Assembly: GCA_019112825.1 (NCBI GenBank)
Contig: DXIP01000002.1
Coordinates: forward strand, 1-48,708
DNA from: Alistipes excrementigallinarum
Lineage (GTDB): Bacteria > Bacteroidota > Bacteroidia > Bacteroidales > Rikenellaceae
Direction of reading: 5' to 3'
DNA: 48,708 bases
The position numbers and the translations under genes are program-made. Positions 21,182 to 29,315 of this stretch are shown one piece after another. A model generated the notes under the pieces. It ran no database searches, had not been told where the DNA came from, and saw only the letters and a program-made list of their open reading frames with translations. The number at the start of each line of letters is the position of its first letter. The stretch's first letter is position 1.

Positions 21182-21345
21182 AACGCCGGCACAAGGGACT
21201 GGGAACGGCGAGCTCAAGGGGTCGAGAACGTTGACAAAAGGGAACAGGAACAGCGAGCTCGAGGGGTCGGAAACGCCGGCAAAAAGGAACCGGAAACGGC
21301 GAGCACAAGGTACCGGGAACACCGGTAAAAGGGGTGAAACCGACG
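21182..21345. repeat. 45-bp tandem repeat, about 3.6 units
   Basis: Units start AACGCCGGCA (21182), AACGTTGACA (21227), AACGCCGGCA (21272, with one extra base) and a partial AACACCGGTA (21318). The first two are exactly 45 nt and all contain GGAACRGCGAGC- and AGGGG/AGGT-type words. The unit is divisible by three, giving short repeated peptides on both strands, but there is no start context and unit 3 shifts the frame, so I read it as noncoding. Confidence 0.75.
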
Positions 21346-21410
21346 GAAGCAAAATGAGCAATGGACAGCGGCGCAGCGACGGGCACAAAAAACGGCGGCA
21401 ACAGCGGCAC

Positions 21411-21447
21411 AAAAAAACGGCCGGAACCCCAAGCGGGTTCCGGCCGT
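21411..21447 (-). terminator. Terminator of the V-ATPase operon
   Basis: A 13-bp stem (ACGGCCGGAACCC / GGGTTCCGGCCGT) with a CAAGC loop; on the minus strand it is followed by seven T. It begins 18 nt after the atpK stop codon. Confidence 0.92.
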
Positions 21448-21464
21448 CAGGCCGCGTCGTGCGA

Positions 21465-21917
21465 TTAGCGTACGATGTTGGCAATCAGGAAGGTGGCAGC
21501 CACCGTCAGAATGGCGTAGAGCTCCGGGAAGGCGGCCAGAATCAGCGTCTTACCCATCACGTCGTGACCGTTACCCACGGCTGCAATACCGTTGGCGCAG
21601 ACCTTGCCCTGATAGATGGCAGCGGCGAAGTTCACGATGCCGACCAGAATACCGGCACCCAGAACGGCGCAGGCCTGAACCATCGAGGGGCTCGAAAGGA
21701 AGCCCTGTACCATGAAGAAGCAGACGAATCCGTAAAGGCCCTGCGAACCGGGAAGCGCCGAAAGAATCATGTAGCTACCGAAAGCCGAGTTGTTCTTTTT
21801 CATGGCTCCGACCGCCGCCTGGCCGCAAATCGAAGTACCGATGGCAGAACCGATACCTGCCAGACCTACCATCAAGGCCACACCGACGTAGGCCAATACC
21901 AAAGCTGTTGTTTCCAT
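21465..21917 (-). CDS. atpK: V-type ATPase subunit K (c-ring proteolipid)
   Basis: Subunit K forms the membrane rotor ring that carries the coupling ion. The 150-residue protein has four hydrophobic helices arranged as two hairpins, the V-type duplicated form. The ion-binding Glu of the last helix is E132 in AAFPELYAIL. Only this hairpin carries the acidic residue; the first has LPGSQGLYGF (residues 55-64). Positions L55, S58, Q59, Q103 and E132 line up with the Na+ ligands known for Enterococcus hirae NtpK (Leu61, Thr64, Gln65, Gln110, Glu139), so Na+ coupling is likely. It is the last gene of the operon, 35 nt after atpI, and is followed by a strong terminator. Confidence 0.95.
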   Translation of the reverse strand: METTALVLAYVGVALMVGLAGIGSAIGTSICGQAAVGAMKKNNSAFGSYMILSALPGSQGLYGFVCFFMVQGFLSSPSMVQACAVLGAGILVGIVNFAAAIYQGKVCANGIAAVGNGHDVMGKTLILAAFPELYAILTVAATFLIANIVR

Positions 21918-21952
21918 AGTTTTAGAATGAGTTTTGTTGTTATTGTTGTTTT

Positions 21953-23809
21953 TTACTTATCCATTTTGCGCAGCGGGTCGAACGAGCGGGGGCCCATTTC
22001 GAAGCCTGCATTCTTGTAAAACTCCACAAACGTCAGACGCATCGGGTGGACGAACGACGAGATGGTGGACATGAAGAGGTTGATGCCGTGACCGATGAGC
22101 AGAATCGGCAGCATGATGAGAATCCGGCCCACAATGCCTGCATCGTCGGGCACGAAGCCCTCGGCCAGCGAGTTGAAGACCAGCGCCAGCACACCGCCCG
22201 AGAGGCCGATGGCGAAGAGGCGGATGTACGACAGCACGTCGCTCAGGAGACCCGTCACGTTGTTGTAGAAGTTCCAGACACCTGCTCCGAGGTTCAGCAG
22301 CGGGTTGCGGCCCGGCGAATTGAGGAAGAGCATGAGGAACACACCGATGCCGAGCACGGCGTAGAAGGCCGGCGACGAGGTGGTGAAGCCCGGAATGACC
22401 CACGCCTCGTTGAGCATCGGAAGACCTCCGGCTACCGAACCGCCCAGCAGGATGAGGAACCATCCCAGCGAGCCGAGCGCGTGGCTGATGCCGAAGGTGC
22501 GCGTCGTGGTGACGATGCTGATGAGCATGCCGAAGAGAATCTGCACCATGCCGATGGCCAATGCCACGGAGAAGAAGTTGTTCTGGAAGTCGTAGAAGCG
22601 GAACAGCGGTTCACCGTCGGCACCCGTCGGCACCCAGCTCTGCATGCTTACGCCGAAGAACGACCCGCAGAAGCCGCCGAAGAGCACCGTGGCGATGGCG
22701 CACATCGTGGCGAACCATGCGGCGCGGCGCATCATGCCCGGCTTGCGGTTCTTGTGAAGCATCCAGAGGCCCATGGCCAGCAGCACCAGGCCGTAGCCGG
22801 CGTCGTTGAGGCAGATGCCGAAGAAGAGCATGTAGAAGGGGGCGAAGTAGGGCGTCAGGTCGATGGTGCCGTACTTCGGACGGGCGTACATGTCGCCCAC
22901 CATCTCGAAGATGCGGGCGAACCAACCGTTGCGCAGCTGCACGGGGGTGTTGTCCTCGGGCGTGGGGTCCGACTTGATGTAGACCACGTTGGGATACTGC
23001 TCCAGCAGGGCGTCCACCCGCTCGGAGGTTGCCTTTTCGGCCCATCCCTCCAGAACGAGCAGCGTGCCGTCGGCCTCCTGACGGGCCGTCTCCGTCACGC
23101 GGAGCGCCTGCAGGCGCTCCTTGAGCGACGCGGCATGCTCGGCGAGCAGCTGCTCCGAGGCGGCGACGCGCGAGAATTCGGCGTCGAGGGCCTCAAGCCG
23201 TGCCCGCGTCTCGGCGATGCGGCGCTCCGCCTCGCGGATGTCCATCGTCGGGGCCTTCATCTCCTGAGCGTCGAGGTTCACCTCCTGGCCCGGAGCGGCG
23301 ACCACTACAAAGTAGGCCGTCGACTCGCCGCGGTGGATGAGCTCGAGCGTATACTCTTCGGCCCACTCGGCGGCATACTTGTCGTAGGCCGAAGCGGGTG
23401 CCGAGAAGTAACGCAGCACGATGCCCTGCTCCGAGAGGCGGCGCAGGCTCTCGACCGAGAACTCGCCCCAGGGGCGCAGCTCGTCGGCGCTCTTCTCGAG
23501 GCGGGCGATTTCGGCATTGAGCGCCGCAGCCTGCTTCGAGGCGGCCGCATAGTGGCGGTAGGCCTCCTCGCCCGTGGAGAAGGGTTCGGCGTCGGCCTTG
23601 AAGCGCTCCTTCTCCTCGCGGAACGTCCGCAGGAAGTCGGCCGCCTTGGCGTGGCCTTCGATGTCGAGCAGCAGCTGGCGGTCCTCCTCCGAGGGCTCCC
23701 AGCCTGTCGTGGTGATGTCGACCAGACCCAGTTCACGCAGCCGTTCGATAAAGTCCTCGCTCTGTGCCGCATAGAGCACAAAGTCGTATTTCGACATTTT
23801 CGCTATCAT
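21953..23809 (-). CDS. atpI: V-type ATPase subunit I (a-type stator/membrane subunit)
   Basis: Subunit I joins the peripheral stalk to the membrane and forms the ion half-channels against the K ring. The 618-residue protein has a soluble, coiled N-terminal half (about 1-320, with long charged helices around 55-120 and 185-235) and a membrane half with about seven hydrophobic segments, including YFAPFYMLFFGICLNDAGYG and the late SYIRLFAIGLSGG, a conserved segment with an essential Arg in the family. It starts within the ATGA overlap with atpD; a second Met four codons later is an alternative. Residue content and order match V-type rather than F-type subunit a. Confidence 0.93.
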   Translation of the reverse strand: MIAKMSKYDFVLYAAQSEDFIERLRELGLVDITTTGWEPSEEDRQLLLDIEGHAKAADFLRTFREEKERFKADAEPFSTGEEAYRHYAAASKQAAALNAEIARLEKSADELRPWGEFSVESLRRLSEQGIVLRYFSAPASAYDKYAAEWAEEYTLELIHRGESTAYFVVVAAPGQEVNLDAQEMKAPTMDIREAERRIAETRARLEALDAEFSRVAASEQLLAEHAASLKERLQALRVTETARQEADGTLLVLEGWAEKATSERVDALLEQYPNVVYIKSDPTPEDNTPVQLRNGWFARIFEMVGDMYARPKYGTIDLTPYFAPFYMLFFGICLNDAGYGLVLLAMGLWMLHKNRKPGMMRRAAWFATMCAIATVLFGGFCGSFFGVSMQSWVPTGADGEPLFRFYDFQNNFFSVALAIGMVQILFGMLISIVTTTRTFGISHALGSLGWFLILLGGSVAGGLPMLNEAWVIPGFTTSSPAFYAVLGIGVFLMLFLNSPGRNPLLNLGAGVWNFYNNVTGLLSDVLSYIRLFAIGLSGGVLALVFNSLAEGFVPDDAGIVGRILIMLPILLIGHGINLFMSTISSFVHPMRLTFVEFYKNAGFEMGPRSFDPLRKMDK

Positions 23810-24414
23810 AACATCGAGCCCTCCCCGGCCTGCTGCTGTTTGGTCTTCACAATCTTCTGGGCGGATTTCGAGAGGTTCTCCTCATCCTCCATGAAGCGTT
23901 TGATTTTACGTATGGCGTCCTCGTACCCCGGTATCTGCACCTTTTCGTACAAGTTCACCTTCTGAGTGGTTTTGCGACGTGCGAAATCCAGAAGCTCCAT
24001 CTTGCGGTTGTAGACCTCGTACTCGATGCCCAGGCGCGCCAGGCTCTTGAGAATCTCCACTCCGTCGGCATACCACACCGGCGAGGAGAAGAGGTCGTAG
24101 GGCTTCTGTTCGAACTTCACCTCGGAGAGCTGCGGCGTACGGACGCCCGCAATCTTCTGAACCGAAAGTTCGATGTCCGCAATGCGCAACAAGTCCGTAT
24201 CGAACTCTCCCCACAGCGACACCATGTAGTCGTAGCGCTGCTTGAGCGCCTCCAACTGCCGCTGGTAGTCGCCGGCGGAGTCCTTCGCCTTCTTGACCTC
24301 GGAGCGCAGGGCCGACTCCTTGCTCTTGATGGTAGGGAGCGCCTTCTGCCGCATCTTCAGCTGCTTGCCGAGTTCGCCGAGCGAAGTCTTGTTGTATTGA
24401 AACTTGATTGCCAT
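23806..24414 (-). CDS. atpD: V-type ATPase subunit D (central stalk)
   Basis: Subunit D is the long coiled-coil axle that rotates inside the A3B3 head. The 202-residue protein is mostly helical and charged, beginning KFQYNKTSLGELGKQLKMRQKALPTIKSKES (the N-terminal coil typical of subunit D) and ending in a second coil (about 130-190). It overlaps atpI by four bases (ATGA) and follows atpB by 11 nt. No gene for the partner subunit F is found next to it, although F normally binds D. Confidence 0.92.
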   Translation of the reverse strand: MAIKFQYNKTSLGELGKQLKMRQKALPTIKSKESALRSEVKKAKDSAGDYQRQLEALKQRYDYMVSLWGEFDTDLLRIADIELSVQKIAGVRTPQLSEVKFEQKPYDLFSSPVWYADGVEILKSLARLGIEYEVYNRKMELLDFARRKTTQKVNLYEKVQIPGYEDAIRKIKRFMEDEENLSKSAQKIVKTKQQQAGEGSML

Positions 24415-24425
24415 TGCTCCGTAGC

Positions 24426-25745
24426 TTATGCTTTCCAGTATTTCTTGATGAGCTCCTCCTTGATGGCCACCTCCTCACGCGAGAAGTACTTGGCGAAGAG
24501 CGTCCAGGCCGTATCGAGCATCTCGGTGATGCTGATGTTCACGTCGATGGCCAGCAGCTTCTCGGAGTAGTCGTGGGCGAAGCGCAGCGTACGCTCGTCG
24601 TAGTCCGAGAGGTCGAAACCGTTCTCGAGCTTCGTCTTGGCGTTGGCCGCATCGGCGTAGAGGCGCACGCAGGCGTTCATCACCTGGGGGTGGTCCTCAC
24701 GCGTCTTCTTGCCGATAACCAGCTGCTTGAGTCGCGACAGCGAACGGAACGGGTCGACGATGACCTTGCCCGTATCGGAGTCGTTGCGCAGGAAGAGCTG
24801 ACCCTCGGTGATGTAACCCGTGTTGTCGGGCACGGCGTGGGTGATGTCGCCGCCCGAGAGGGTCGTCACGGCGATAATTGTAATCGAACCGCCGTTGGGC
24901 AGCTGCACGGCCTTCTCGTAGATTTTCGCCAGGTCCGAATAGAGCGAACCGGGCATCGAGTCCTTCGAGGGAATCTGGTCCATACGGTTCGAGACGATGG
25001 CCAGCGCGTCGGCGTAGAGCGTCATGTCGGTGAGCAGCACCAGCACCTTCTCGCCCTTGTCCACGGCGAAGTATTCGGCGGCCGTCAGCGCCATGTCGGG
25101 CACGAGCAGTCGCTCGACGGGCGGGTTCTCGGTCGTGTTGACGAACGAAACGATGCGGTCAAGCGCACCGGCGTTCTCGAAGACCGCCTTGAAGTAGAGG
25201 AAGTCGTCGTTGGTAAGACCCATGCCGCCCAGGATAATCTTGTCGGCCTTGGCACGCAGCGCCACGTTGGCCATCACGGCGTTGTAGGGCTGGTCGGGGT
25301 CGGCGAAGAAGGGAATCTTCTGACCCGTCACGATGGTGTTGTTCAGGTCGATGCCAGCGATACCCGTGGCGATGAGCTCCGAAGGCTGGATACGCTTGAA
25401 GGGGTTGACCGTCGGGCCGCCGATTTCGCGCGCCTCGCCCTCCAGCTGCTCGCCGCCCTCGAGCGGTTCGCCGTAGGCATTGAAGAAGCGGCCGGCGAGG
25501 TTGTCCGAGACGCGGAGCTTCGGGGGCTCGCCGTGGAAAATCACCTCCGAGTCGGTGGCGATGCCCTCCGTGCCGGCGAACACCTGCAGGGTGACGTTCT
25601 CACCCATGATTTTCACCACCTGGGCCAGCTTGCCGCCGACGGTGGCCAGCTCGTCGTTGCCGACGCCTGACGCCTTGAGCGTCACCGTGGCCTTGGTGAT
25701 GTTGTCGATTTTGGTATATATCTTCTGAAATGCACGTGTTGTCAT
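24426..25745 (-). CDS. atpB: V-type ATPase subunit B
   Basis: Subunit B is the regulatory, non-catalytic subunit alternating with A in the head. The 439-residue protein has the beta-barrel start (TKIDNITKATVTLKASGV), the nucleotide-fold region with GIAGIDLNNTIVTGQKIPFFADPD (no Walker A lysine, as expected for B), and DMTLYADALAIVSN and GSLYSDLAKIYEKA segments of the conserved core. The C-terminal part ends in helical RFAHDYSEKLLAIDVNI. It lies 11 nt after atpA and 11 nt before atpD in the operon. Confidence 0.96.
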   Translation of the reverse strand: MTTRAFQKIYTKIDNITKATVTLKASGVGNDELATVGGKLAQVVKIMGENVTLQVFAGTEGIATDSEVIFHGEPPKLRVSDNLAGRFFNAYGEPLEGGEQLEGEAREIGGPTVNPFKRIQPSELIATGIAGIDLNNTIVTGQKIPFFADPDQPYNAVMANVALRAKADKIILGGMGLTNDDFLYFKAVFENAGALDRIVSFVNTTENPPVERLLVPDMALTAAEYFAVDKGEKVLVLLTDMTLYADALAIVSNRMDQIPSKDSMPGSLYSDLAKIYEKAVQLPNGGSITIIAVTTLSGGDITHAVPDNTGYITEGQLFLRNDSDTGKVIVDPFRSLSRLKQLVIGKKTREDHPQVMNACVRLYADAANAKTKLENGFDLSDYDERTLRFAHDYSEKLLAIDVNISITEMLDTAWTLFAKYFSREEVAIKEELIKKYWKA

Positions 25746-25756
25746 ATTCTTCCGCT

Positions 25757-27511
25757 TTATTTGGATTGTTCACTCACATACTCCACGATTTGCTTGCGGT
25801 AGTTCTCGAACTTCTCCGACTTCCACTCCGAGTAGTTCATCTGGCGGAAGAGGTTGATGAGTCCCTTGAAGAACTGCGAGCACTGCTCGAAATCGGCGAA
25901 GCCGAAGTCCTTACGGCAGATGTCGAGCACCATCTCGTACATCATCTTCTGACGTTCGATGGGGCAGTTGGCGTCGATGTCGTCGAAGGCGTCCTGCTGC
26001 AGGATGACGAAGTCGAGCAGCTCCGACTTCCAGAAGCGCTCGTGGTACTCCACGGGCACGCCGTCGTCACCCAGGATGTTGATTTGGTCGTTGGCCTCCT
26101 TGCCGCGCTGGACAATCGTCTTGCCGGCATAGACCATGTCGACCCAGTTCTTGCCGATGTGCTCGTCGAGGTACTCGCGGATTTCGGGATACTCCAGATA
26201 CTTCGAGTAGGAGTCCAGCGGGTCGATGGCCGGGTAGCGCTTCGAGTCGGCGCGGCCCTGCGAGAGGGCGTAGAAGCAGCGCGCCGCCTTCTTGGTCGAC
26301 TCGGTCACCGGCTCCTTGAGGTTACCGCCGGCAGGCGACACCGTACCGAGGAAGGTTACCGAACCCGTCTGGCCGTTGTAGAGCTTCACCAGACCGGCAC
26401 GTGCATAGAAGTTGGAGATGATGGCCGAGAGGTCCATCGGGAAGGCGTCCTGACCGGGAAGCTCCTCCAGACGGTTCGACATCTCACGCAGCGCCTGGGC
26501 CCAGCGCGACGTCGAGTCGGCCATGACCAGCACCTTGAGACCCATCGAGCGGTAGTACTCGCCGATGGTCATACCCGTATAGACCGACGCCTCACGCGCG
26601 GCGACGGGCATGTTCGACGTATTGCAGATGATGATGGTGCGCTCCATGAGCTTGTGGCCCGTACGGGGGTCGACCAGCTCGGGGAACTCCTTGAAAATCT
26701 CGACCACCTCGTTGGCACGCTCGCCGCACGCCACCATGATGATGATGTCGGCCTCGGCCTGCTTCGAAATGGCGTGCTGAAGCACCGTCTTGCCGGCGCC
26801 GAACGGGCCCGGGATGAAGCCCGTACCGCCCTCGGCCATGGGGTTGAAGGTGTCGATGGCGCGCACGCCCGTCTCCATCACGCGCGAGGGGCGCGGCTTC
26901 TCCGTATAGCAGCGGATTGCCTGCTTGACGGGCCACTTCTGGACCATCGTGATGTCGTGGTCATGCCCTTCGGCATCGGTCACCACGGCCACCGTGTCGG
27001 TCACCTTGTACTTGCCGGGAGCCGCCACGCTCTTGACCGTATAGGTTTCGGTCATCGTGAAGGGGACCATAATCTTGTGGGCCACCCACTGCTCCTGCAC
27101 CTCGCCGAGCCACGATGCGGCCGAGACCTTGTCGCCGGCCTTGGCCAGCGGCTTGAACTCCCACAGCGCCTCGAAGTCGACCGGGTCGGTAATCGAACCG
27201 CGGGCGATGAACAGACCGTCCATCTTCTCGAGGTCGTTCTGCAGACCGTCGTAGTTGCGCGAAAGCATGCCCGGGGCGAGCGTCACCTCGAGCATGTGGC
27301 CTTCGAATTCGACCTTGTCGCCGATTTTGAGGCCGCGGGTGCTGTCGAACACCTGCACATAGGCGTTGTCGCCCACGACCTTGATGACCTCGGCCATCAT
27401 TCTGGTATCTCCGACGTACACGTGACAGATTTCGTTCTGGCCCACGGGTCCGTCGGCCTTGACAATCACGATATTGGAGATGATACCGTTTACACGTCCT
27501 GTAGTTTTCAT
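25757..27511 (-). CDS. atpA: V-type ATPase catalytic subunit A
   Basis: Subunit A hydrolyses or makes ATP. The 584-residue protein has the N-terminal barrel (1-75), the A-type extra insertion (about 110-190), Walker A GPFGAGKT at 235-242, the catalytic-Glu region ACGERANEVVEIFKEFPEL, and VMADSTSRWAQALREMSNRLEELPGQDAFP, highly conserved in A subunits. The insertion and motif set separate it from F-type beta. It is third in the operon, 13 nt after the DUF2764 gene. Confidence 0.97.
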   Translation of the reverse strand: MKTTGRVNGIISNIVIVKADGPVGQNEICHVYVGDTRMMAEVIKVVGDNAYVQVFDSTRGLKIGDKVEFEGHMLEVTLAPGMLSRNYDGLQNDLEKMDGLFIARGSITDPVDFEALWEFKPLAKAGDKVSAASWLGEVQEQWVAHKIMVPFTMTETYTVKSVAAPGKYKVTDTVAVVTDAEGHDHDITMVQKWPVKQAIRCYTEKPRPSRVMETGVRAIDTFNPMAEGGTGFIPGPFGAGKTVLQHAISKQAEADIIIMVACGERANEVVEIFKEFPELVDPRTGHKLMERTIIICNTSNMPVAAREASVYTGMTIGEYYRSMGLKVLVMADSTSRWAQALREMSNRLEELPGQDAFPMDLSAIISNFYARAGLVKLYNGQTGSVTFLGTVSPAGGNLKEPVTESTKKAARCFYALSQGRADSKRYPAIDPLDSYSKYLEYPEIREYLDEHIGKNWVDMVYAGKTIVQRGKEANDQINILGDDGVPVEYHERFWKSELLDFVILQQDAFDDIDANCPIERQKMMYEMVLDICRKDFGFADFEQCSQFFKGLINLFRQMNYSEWKSEKFENYRKQIVEYVSEQSK

Positions 27512-27524
27512 CGTATGATTGTTT

Positions 27525-28355
27525 TTACTTATTTATCAACTCCTTGCCGTCCAGCTCGGCCAGCAGCCGGTTGAACATCTCGCGACCGCGCGCCGCATCG
27601 AGCCGCGCCCAGCGGGCCACGATGTTGATGCGGACCAGATACGAGAGTATGGCGTTTATATTGAAATAGTCGAACGTCGCCAGCTCGGAGGCCTCCTCCC
27701 AGCGGACCAGGTCGATTTTGCGCTCCTTCTCCATGAGGTTGGCCTCGTCGTTCATCGCCGCGATGACCGAGTCGATGAAGGGAAGTTCGCCCCGCAGGCC
27801 GAAATCGGCGGCCGAGCTGCGCTGCAGCTGTTCGGCCACGTCGCCTCCCCCCACGACCACCTCCTCGACCGGGCGCGAGGCGGCGCGGGCGGCCAGTGCG
27901 GCCATAACGTTGCGCAGCGTGCGGTCGAATTCGGACCAGGCACGCAGGAAGCGGCTCCGCGAGCGGCGGCAGGCGTCGTAGTAGGCGGCGAAGAGCGTCG
28001 TCTCGAAGCGGCGCGACGTATCGACCTCCTCGGCCTCCTCGCCTTCGGGGTCGGCGTAGGCCTTCACCACGCGGGCGATGCCCTGCGGCAGACGCGACGG
28101 CGCCTTGAGCTCCTGCTCGAGCTCCTCGCGCGAGAGGTTGCCCAGCGGGTTGTGGGCCGAGCGGCCCGCCCGCAGCGCGAGGATGTTTTCGCAGTCGTAG
28201 TAGCCGTAGAGCAGACGCACCTCCGAGGCGTCCGACGCGCAGACCCCGTCGAGAATCTCCTCGACGATGCCCTTCGCATCAAAGCCCTTGGTGTCGGCGT
28301 CGAGCGCATACTCGCGCAGTCCGGCGACCAGACTGTAATAGTTCCGCGAGGACAT
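27525..28355 (-). CDS. DUF2764 protein of the V-ATPase operon (C-like position)
   Basis: This 276-residue protein belongs to the DUF2764 family that sits between subunits E and A in V-ATPase operons of Bacteroidetes, spirochaetes and chlamydiae, where it stands in place of subunit C. The N-terminus (SSRNYYSLVAGLREYALDAD) and the helical, Arg/Glu-rich middle with SRFLRAWSEFDRTLRNVMAAL match that family. By position it is likely the connector between the central rotor and the membrane ring, or an assembly factor; no experimental role is known to me. No signal peptide or membrane segment is visible. It is 2 nt after atpE. Confidence 0.82.
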   Translation of the reverse strand: MSSRNYYSLVAGLREYALDADTKGFDAKGIVEEILDGVCASDASEVRLLYGYYDCENILALRAGRSAHNPLGNLSREELEQELKAPSRLPQGIARVVKAYADPEGEEAEEVDTSRRFETTLFAAYYDACRRSRSRFLRAWSEFDRTLRNVMAALAARAASRPVEEVVVGGGDVAEQLQRSSAADFGLRGELPFIDSVIAAMNDEANLMEKERKIDLVRWEEASELATFDYFNINAILSYLVRINIVARWARLDAARGREMFNRLLAELDGKELINK

Positions 28356-28357
28356 GA

Positions 28358-28975
28358 CTATTCGGCCTTAAAGAGAAGTTCCGACACCTTGTCGCGGAGG
28401 TACTCGCCCAGCAGCGCGTCGAAATCCGCGTCGGAGAACGAGATGTAGTAGCCGCCGTCCTTGGCCGCCACCTTGAATCCGCTCTTCACATCCTTCGAAT
28501 AACCCACCTCGATGCCGGCGGCCAGCAGCTCCTTGACGCTTGCGGCGAAGGCGGCATCGAACTCCTTGCGCTGAGCCTCGGGCAGCAGGGCGCGGAGCTC
28601 CACCTTGCCAGCGTCGGCTCCGTTCCAGTTGCGGGCTACGGCCAGCAGCATCTCCTTGAGGAAGGCGGGGTCCGCTACGCTCTGCTTCACCCCTTCCGAG
28701 ATGCTCCGGGCGACAATCGCGCCGCTCAGCTCGGCCTTGATTTTCGAGACGGCCTGCTTGCCGGCGAGCGAAATCTCGGTGAGCGTGTTCTTGGCGACAT
28801 CCTCAGCCTTGGCCTCGGCCTGCTTGACGATGCCGGCCGCCTGATTGCGGGCCTCTTCCACGATGGCGGCAGCCTGTGTCTTGGCTTCGGCGACCAGACG
28901 TTCCGCTTCGGCGCGACCTTTCTCCAGCCCCTCGTCGTAGAGTTTCTGGGTCAATTGTTGAAGTTTGTTTTCCAT
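28358..28975 (-). CDS. atpE: V-type ATPase subunit E (peripheral stalk)
   Basis: Subunit E forms the outer stalk that prevents the head from rotating. The 205-residue protein has a long Ala/Glu/Lys/Arg coiled coil (about 1-75: LTQKLYDEGLEKGRAEAERLVAEAKTQAA) followed by a globular part (about 100-205) with the family-like RALLPEAQRKEFD and a final region FDALLGEYLRDKVSELLF. It is the first gene of the operon; a -7 box lies 42 nt upstream. The partner stalk subunit G/H is not seen in the operon. Confidence 0.92.
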   Translation of the reverse strand: MENKLQQLTQKLYDEGLEKGRAEAERLVAEAKTQAAAIVEEARNQAAGIVKQAEAKAEDVAKNTLTEISLAGKQAVSKIKAELSGAIVARSISEGVKQSVADPAFLKEMLLAVARNWNGADAGKVELRALLPEAQRKEFDAAFAASVKELLAAGIEVGYSKDVKSGFKVAAKDGGYYISFSDADFDALLGEYLRDKVSELLFKAE

Positions 28976-29016
28976 TTTGTTATACAGTTTAATCGTCGAT
29001 TTTCATTTTGCGCACA

Positions 29017-29024
29017 CAAATATA
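29017..29024 (-). promoter_or_regulatory. -7 box of the V-ATPase operon
   Basis: On the minus strand TATATTTG, an exact TAnnTTTG match. A TTTG lies 14 nt further upstream (29042-29039), closer than the usual 19 nt, so the -33 assignment is open. AT-rich DNA surrounds it (28976-29110). Confidence 0.55.
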
Positions 29025-29154
29025 GAAAAGTTTCTCCACAAACCGCATCCGAATGTAACAATTTATTCTCCAAAGGAACAATATCGTCTGCAAATCGACA
29101 AAATTCGGTCACAGAAGCTGTCGAACCGCAAGACGGAGCGGCCTGCAGGGGACG

Positions 29155-29184
29155 AAAAAGGCGGCGGAAGCAACTTCCGCCGCC
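29155..29184 (-). terminator. Terminator of the DUF4301 gene
   Basis: Perfect 11-bp stem (GGCGGCGGAAG / CTTCCGCCGCC) with a CAA loop, followed on the minus strand by five T. It lies 131 nt after the DUF4301 stop and ahead of the V-ATPase promoter. I see nothing else in the interval 28976-29315. Confidence 0.75.
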
Positions 29185-29315
29185 CGAACTTCATGCGGTC
29201 CGAGATATTACCCGGGTATTTTCCGGGAGGCCTCGCGCGGAGCTCCGCACAAGGTGCAGACGAGGAGCACCGGAGCGTTACGGGGATACCTCTCCGGCAG
29301 CCGCACGCCGTCCCG

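Noticed and set aside
20764..21410. Proline- and serine-rich proteins on the minus strand and a 346-aa frame on the plus strand
   Set aside because: They arise from the 13-bp and 45-bp repeats; the repeat unit shifts frame, there is no start context, and the plus-strand frame runs antisense through atpK.
21465..28975. F-type ATP synthase
   Set aside because: Subunit A has the V/A-type insertion, K is a four-helix proteolipid and subunits D, E and I are V-type.
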